Assembly (NCBI GenBank): GCA_020849825.1
Contig: JADZFP010000165.1
Span: forward strand, 1-7,012
Direction of reading: 5' to 3'
DNA from: Saprospiraceae bacterium
GTDB taxonomy: Bacteria > Bacteroidota > Bacteroidia > Chitinophagales > Saprospiraceae
DNA: 7,012 bases
Below, piece after piece: positions 4,730 to 7,012 of this stretch; the stretch's first letter is position 1, and the number at the start of each line of letters is the position of its first letter. Both the position numbers and the translations under genes were made by a program. The notes under the pieces were generated by a model. The model was not told where the DNA came from. It made no database searches and was given only the letters and a program-made list of their open reading frames with translations.

Positions 4730-7012
4730 GGCCTCTACCGGCAGCGGCTGCCATACCGAGGAAGCGCCGCATTCGCCCGCGCCGATCACGATGTCGTCGA
4801 AATACGAGAACACGTTGGAAACGCCGTTGCCAGGCGTCAGCCAGTCGAAGAAGATGGTAAAGCGGTAGTACTTGGCGCCGTCGGGAGCCGAGGAGAAATC
4901 GTGCACGGTTTCTTCCCATTGGTTGACGCTGGTGTTGTTGAACGGGATTTCCGTCCAGCCGAAGTTGTTGCCCGATTTGTCTTGTTCCACTTTGAGTACG
5001 AACACGCCGAGGTGGTCCATCAGGATTTTGGCGCGCATTTGTTTCAGGCCCTCGAAATCAACCGGTGCGTCGAGGTCGGTGTAGAAACCGGTGAACTGTC
5101 CGCCATCGGATGGTTTTACGAATTTACCCACTTTGGCCGAGGTGTTGATGCCGCTCGGGTTGGGGTTGTCGACCACTTCGAAAGGCTGGTTGTAGGAGCC
5201 CTGATCGAAATAGTTGAACGATGTGATGGTGGTGGCCGGCGACTCGAAATCGAGAATGCAACCGGTGTAGCCTTTGCGGCCCCATTTTACGTCGTCGACG
5301 AAGTAGACGCCGCCCTGATCGTTGGCAACGTTGAAGAAGATCACCAGTTTGTTGTGCAGGGTCGGGTTGGCGGCACTGAAGTCGATGTTGAAGGTAAACC
5401 ACTTGTTGGCTTCCGTCAGGGTGTCGAAAATCTCCACGCCCGGGCCGTTGCCTTCGAGTTTGAAGAGGAAGGGTACGTTGGCGGTAGCCGACCATACTTT
5501 GAGCGACAACTGGTTGTAGGTGCTGAGATCGATGGGTTGCGCAAACTCAAAGCCGATGCCGGCATAGGGTTCGCCATCCGGGTCGTCGTACTGGCCCACT
5601 TTGGTGGAGCCGTTGTCGCTGTTGAGGTGCGGGTTGTTGATCACGGATACGTCGGCGGCGCCGTAGAAAATCTGGTTGTAGTTGCGCTGGCACTCGAAGT
5701 CGTCGATGATGTTCGGGTTCGGTACGGCGTCGGCACAGGGATCCGTAGTGGTTTTGCTCTGGCGCAGGTTGTCGACGCACCACGACTCGCCGGGGCTGAC
5801 GTTGTTGGGGTCAAAAAGAATGCGGATTTCGTTGAAGTCGGTCACCGAGCTGAATGCCGAGAAGTCGAATTTCAGGGTCTCCCACTCGCCCGGTGTCTTG
5901 ATTTTGGCCTGGATGGCTTCATTGCCCGAGATCGGCGACACCAGTTGCATCACCACGATGTCGTCTACTTCCGCTGTGGCGGGGCTGAGTACGTCGAGGT
6001 TGAACTGCGGGTAAGTCGTCAGGTCAAAATTGTTGATCGAGAGCACCTGCAGGGTCGAGTTCGGCGAGCTGCCTTTGGAATAGCAACCCGTCTGGGTCGA
6101 AGTGTTGACACCGCCCGGGGCCGGGTTGTTGGTCGGGCCAGTGAAGTTGCCGTGCAGGGCCGTCACGAAGTCGAGCGGCAGCCAGCCGAGGTTGGTGGCC
6201 GAGCCCTGGAAGTCTTCAATCGGGGCTTGCTCGGTGGGGGCAAACAGACGGATGTTGTCGACGTAATACACGTCTCCTGCTTCGCCGTTGGCGCCAGCGC
6301 CGAAGAAAAGCACCAGTTTGTTGTGACCAAGACCGACCTGGCTGCTGAAATCGGCGGTGTAGGTCACCCACGATTGGGTCTGCGTGATCGGAAAGGCCTG
6401 CTCCTTGTTGCCGTTAGGGCCTTCGATTTTCAGGAGCATGGTACCTGTTTTGGGCGCCCAAACCTGTACGCTGAACTGGTTGCGCTCGCTCAAATCAAGC
6501 GGGTTTTCATAATCGATCACCAGGGCGGCGTATTCCGTGCCGGGACCGGCAGGGCGGTTCCACTGACCTACTTTTTTGGATGAATTATCGCCGGAAATGT
6601 TCGGGTTGTTCACCACATGCAGGCTGTCCCAGCCGATGCTGTAAATGGCATTGCGGTTGCAATCGTAGTCGTCCACGACTTCCGGATCGGGCGTCGAGCC
6701 GCCGCAAAGGTTGGGCACGGCATAAATGTTGTCGATGTAATACGTGTCCGAACTGCCAACAACACCCGGCGAGAAAACGATCAGGATCTTGGTGATCGTC
6801 GTAAAACCGGCGGCATCGGAGAAATCGATGTTGTACTCCTGCCATTTGTTGGCTACAGCGACGTTAATCACCTTTTCCTTGGCCTCACCGGCGCCTTCAA
6901 TCTTGAAAAGCACCTGTGTGGGCTGCGGCGCCCAGAGCTGGAAACGGACCTGGTTGTACACCGACAGGTCGAGCGCTTGCGGCAAGCTGCCAAAGGCGAA
7001 ATTGTAATCGAA
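4499..7012 (-). CDS. Type IX-secreted multi-module carbohydrate-binding-like protein, 5' end outside window
   Basis: The reading frame is open to the right edge. A TTG at 6985 could be mistaken for a start, but the nine residues before it (FDYNFAFGS) align with the same position of a later module (GFEFAQPID), so the gene continues upstream. The visible 837 residues hold five beta-sandwich modules of about 150-170 residues, the first incomplete. Recurrent blocks are a (I/V)(I/V)DDF-like first strand, NNP-x-x-S-x-(D/N)-x-S-x-KVG, DLS-x-(Y/R)NQ, FK(I/L)EG, a W-x-x-(Y/F)-x-x-DFS block, and (Y/F)(I/V)D(N/D) near the end. A type IX secretion sorting domain closes the protein. The modules resemble the galactose-binding-like CBM folds appended to Bacteroidota polysaccharidases. 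No catalytic domain is visible, so a catalytic part may lie upstream or the protein may be a binding or adhesion scaffold. It would be exported by Sec, moved across the outer membrane by type IX secretion and released or anchored at the surface. The exact function is unknown. Confidence 0.93.
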   Translation of the reverse strand, partial: FDYNFAFGSLPQALDLSVYNQVRFQLWAPQPTQVLFKIEGAGEAKEKVINVAVANKWQEYNIDFSDAAGFTTITKILIVFSPGVVGSSDTYYIDNIYAVPNLCGGSTPDPEVVDDYDCNRNAIYSIGWDSLHVVNNPNISGDNSSKKVGQWNRPAGPGTEYAALVIDYENPLDLSERNQFSVQVWAPKTGTMLLKIEGPNGNKEQAFPITQTQSWVTYTADFSSQVGLGHNKLVLFFGAGANGEAGDVYYVDNIRLFAPTEQAPIEDFQGSATNLGWLPLDFVTALHGNFTGPTNNPAPGGVNTSTQTGCYSKGSSPNSTLQVLSINNFDLTTYPQFNLDVLSPATAEVDDIVVMQLVSPISGNEAIQAKIKTPGEWETLKFDFSAFSSVTDFNEIRILFDPNNVSPGESWCVDNLRQSKTTTDPCADAVPNPNIIDDFECQRNYNQIFYGAADVSVINNPHLNSDNGSTKVGQYDDPDGEPYAGIGFEFAQPIDLSTYNQLSLKVWSATANVPFLFKLEGNGPGVEIFDTLTEANKWFTFNIDFSAANPTLHNKLVIFFNVANDQGGVYFVDDVKWGRKGYTGCILDFESPATTITSFNYFDQGSYNQPFEVVDNPNPSGINTSAKVGKFVKPSDGGQFTGFYTDLDAPVDFEGLKQMRAKILMDHLGVFVLKVEQDKSGNNFGWTEIPFNNTSVNQWEETVHDFSSAPDGAKYYRFTIFFDWLTPGNGVSNVFSYFDDIVIGAGECGASSVWQPLPVEAMKISPNPVSDLLYVENFQDVSRLEIFNAYGQRVQTVNTNLDLRVEVNVADMPTGVYVIAGYNSKGVLLSNAKFVKQ
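4781..7012 (-). repeat. Five tandem diverged beta-sandwich modules (protein-level repeat)
   Basis: Approximate module limits are 7012-6713 (module 1, incomplete), 6682-6236 (2), 6223-5756 (3), 5710-5276 (4) and 5257-4781 (5). Modules 1, 2 and 4 are closely alike; compare QVRFQLWAPQPTQVLFKIEG, QFSVQVWAPKTGTMLLKIEG and QLSLKVWSATANVPFLFKLEG. Modules 3 and 5 diverge more but keep the NPxxxGxNTS loop and the terminal V/F-D-N/D strand. Two inter-module linkers, before modules 2 and 4, share a Cys-14 residues-Cys pattern with the same DPE/NPN-(V/I)(V/I)DD(Y/F) core. DNA identity is limited, so the duplication is old. Confidence 0.85.

Noticed and set aside
4628..6583. A 651-codon open frame on the plus strand opposite the modular protein
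   Set aside because: It lies wholly antisense to a protein with clear module repeats and a sorting domain. Its translation is a Val/Gly/Arg-rich stretch with no recognisable domain, and such mirror frames are usual opposite GC-rich genes.
6983..6985. TTG as the start of the modular protein
   Set aside because: The upstream codons continue the first module in frame to the window edge, so the codon is an internal leucine.

Overview
The window is a fragment of a Bacteroidota chromosome or contig. The strongest sign is the typical type IX secretion (Por) sorting domain at the C-terminus of the rightmost gene. The BglX-type GH3 enzyme, the PF10091 hydrolase and the lack of clear Shine-Dalgarno sequences before the starts also fit. 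The rather GC-rich coding sequence suggests a Saprospiraceae, Cytophagales or Chitinophagaceae-like organism rather than a low-GC Flavobacterium; this placement is inference only. All three genes lie on the minus strand, so transcription runs from right to left.

Layout, in the direction of transcription. (1) Positions 7012-4499 hold the C-terminal 837 residues of a large secreted protein. It has five beta-sandwich, carbohydrate-binding-like modules followed by a type IX secretion sorting domain, and its N-terminus lies outside the window. (2) A 176-bp gap (4498-4323) contains a strong imperfect hairpin that looks like a dispersed intergenic repeat. (3) Positions 4322-2136 hold a complete 728-residue exported enzyme. 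It fuses an N-terminal PF10091 'glycoamylase' (GH144-like) domain to a C-terminal alpha/beta-hydrolase esterase domain. (4) A 51-bp AT-rich gap follows. (5) Positions 2084-1 hold the first 694 residues of a BglX-type GH3 beta-glucosidase, cut off by the left edge of the window inside its C-terminal fibronectin-III-like domain.

Read together, this is a small glucan-utilisation cluster. The type IX-secreted multi-module protein could bind or process polysaccharide outside the cell. The PF10091-esterase fusion would cleave, and possibly de-acylate, glucan in the periplasm. The GH3 enzyme would release glucose from the resulting oligosaccharides. PF10091 domains occur in enzymes of beta-1,2-glucan metabolism (GH144 endo-beta-1,2-glucanases and the GH189 domain of cyclic beta-1,2-glucan synthases), and some Bacteroides GH3 enzymes act on sophoro-oligosaccharides. 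Beta-1,2-glucan is therefore the best substrate guess, but it is not proven by sequence. No SusC/SusD pair, regulator, mobile element, tRNA, rRNA or CRISPR array is visible.
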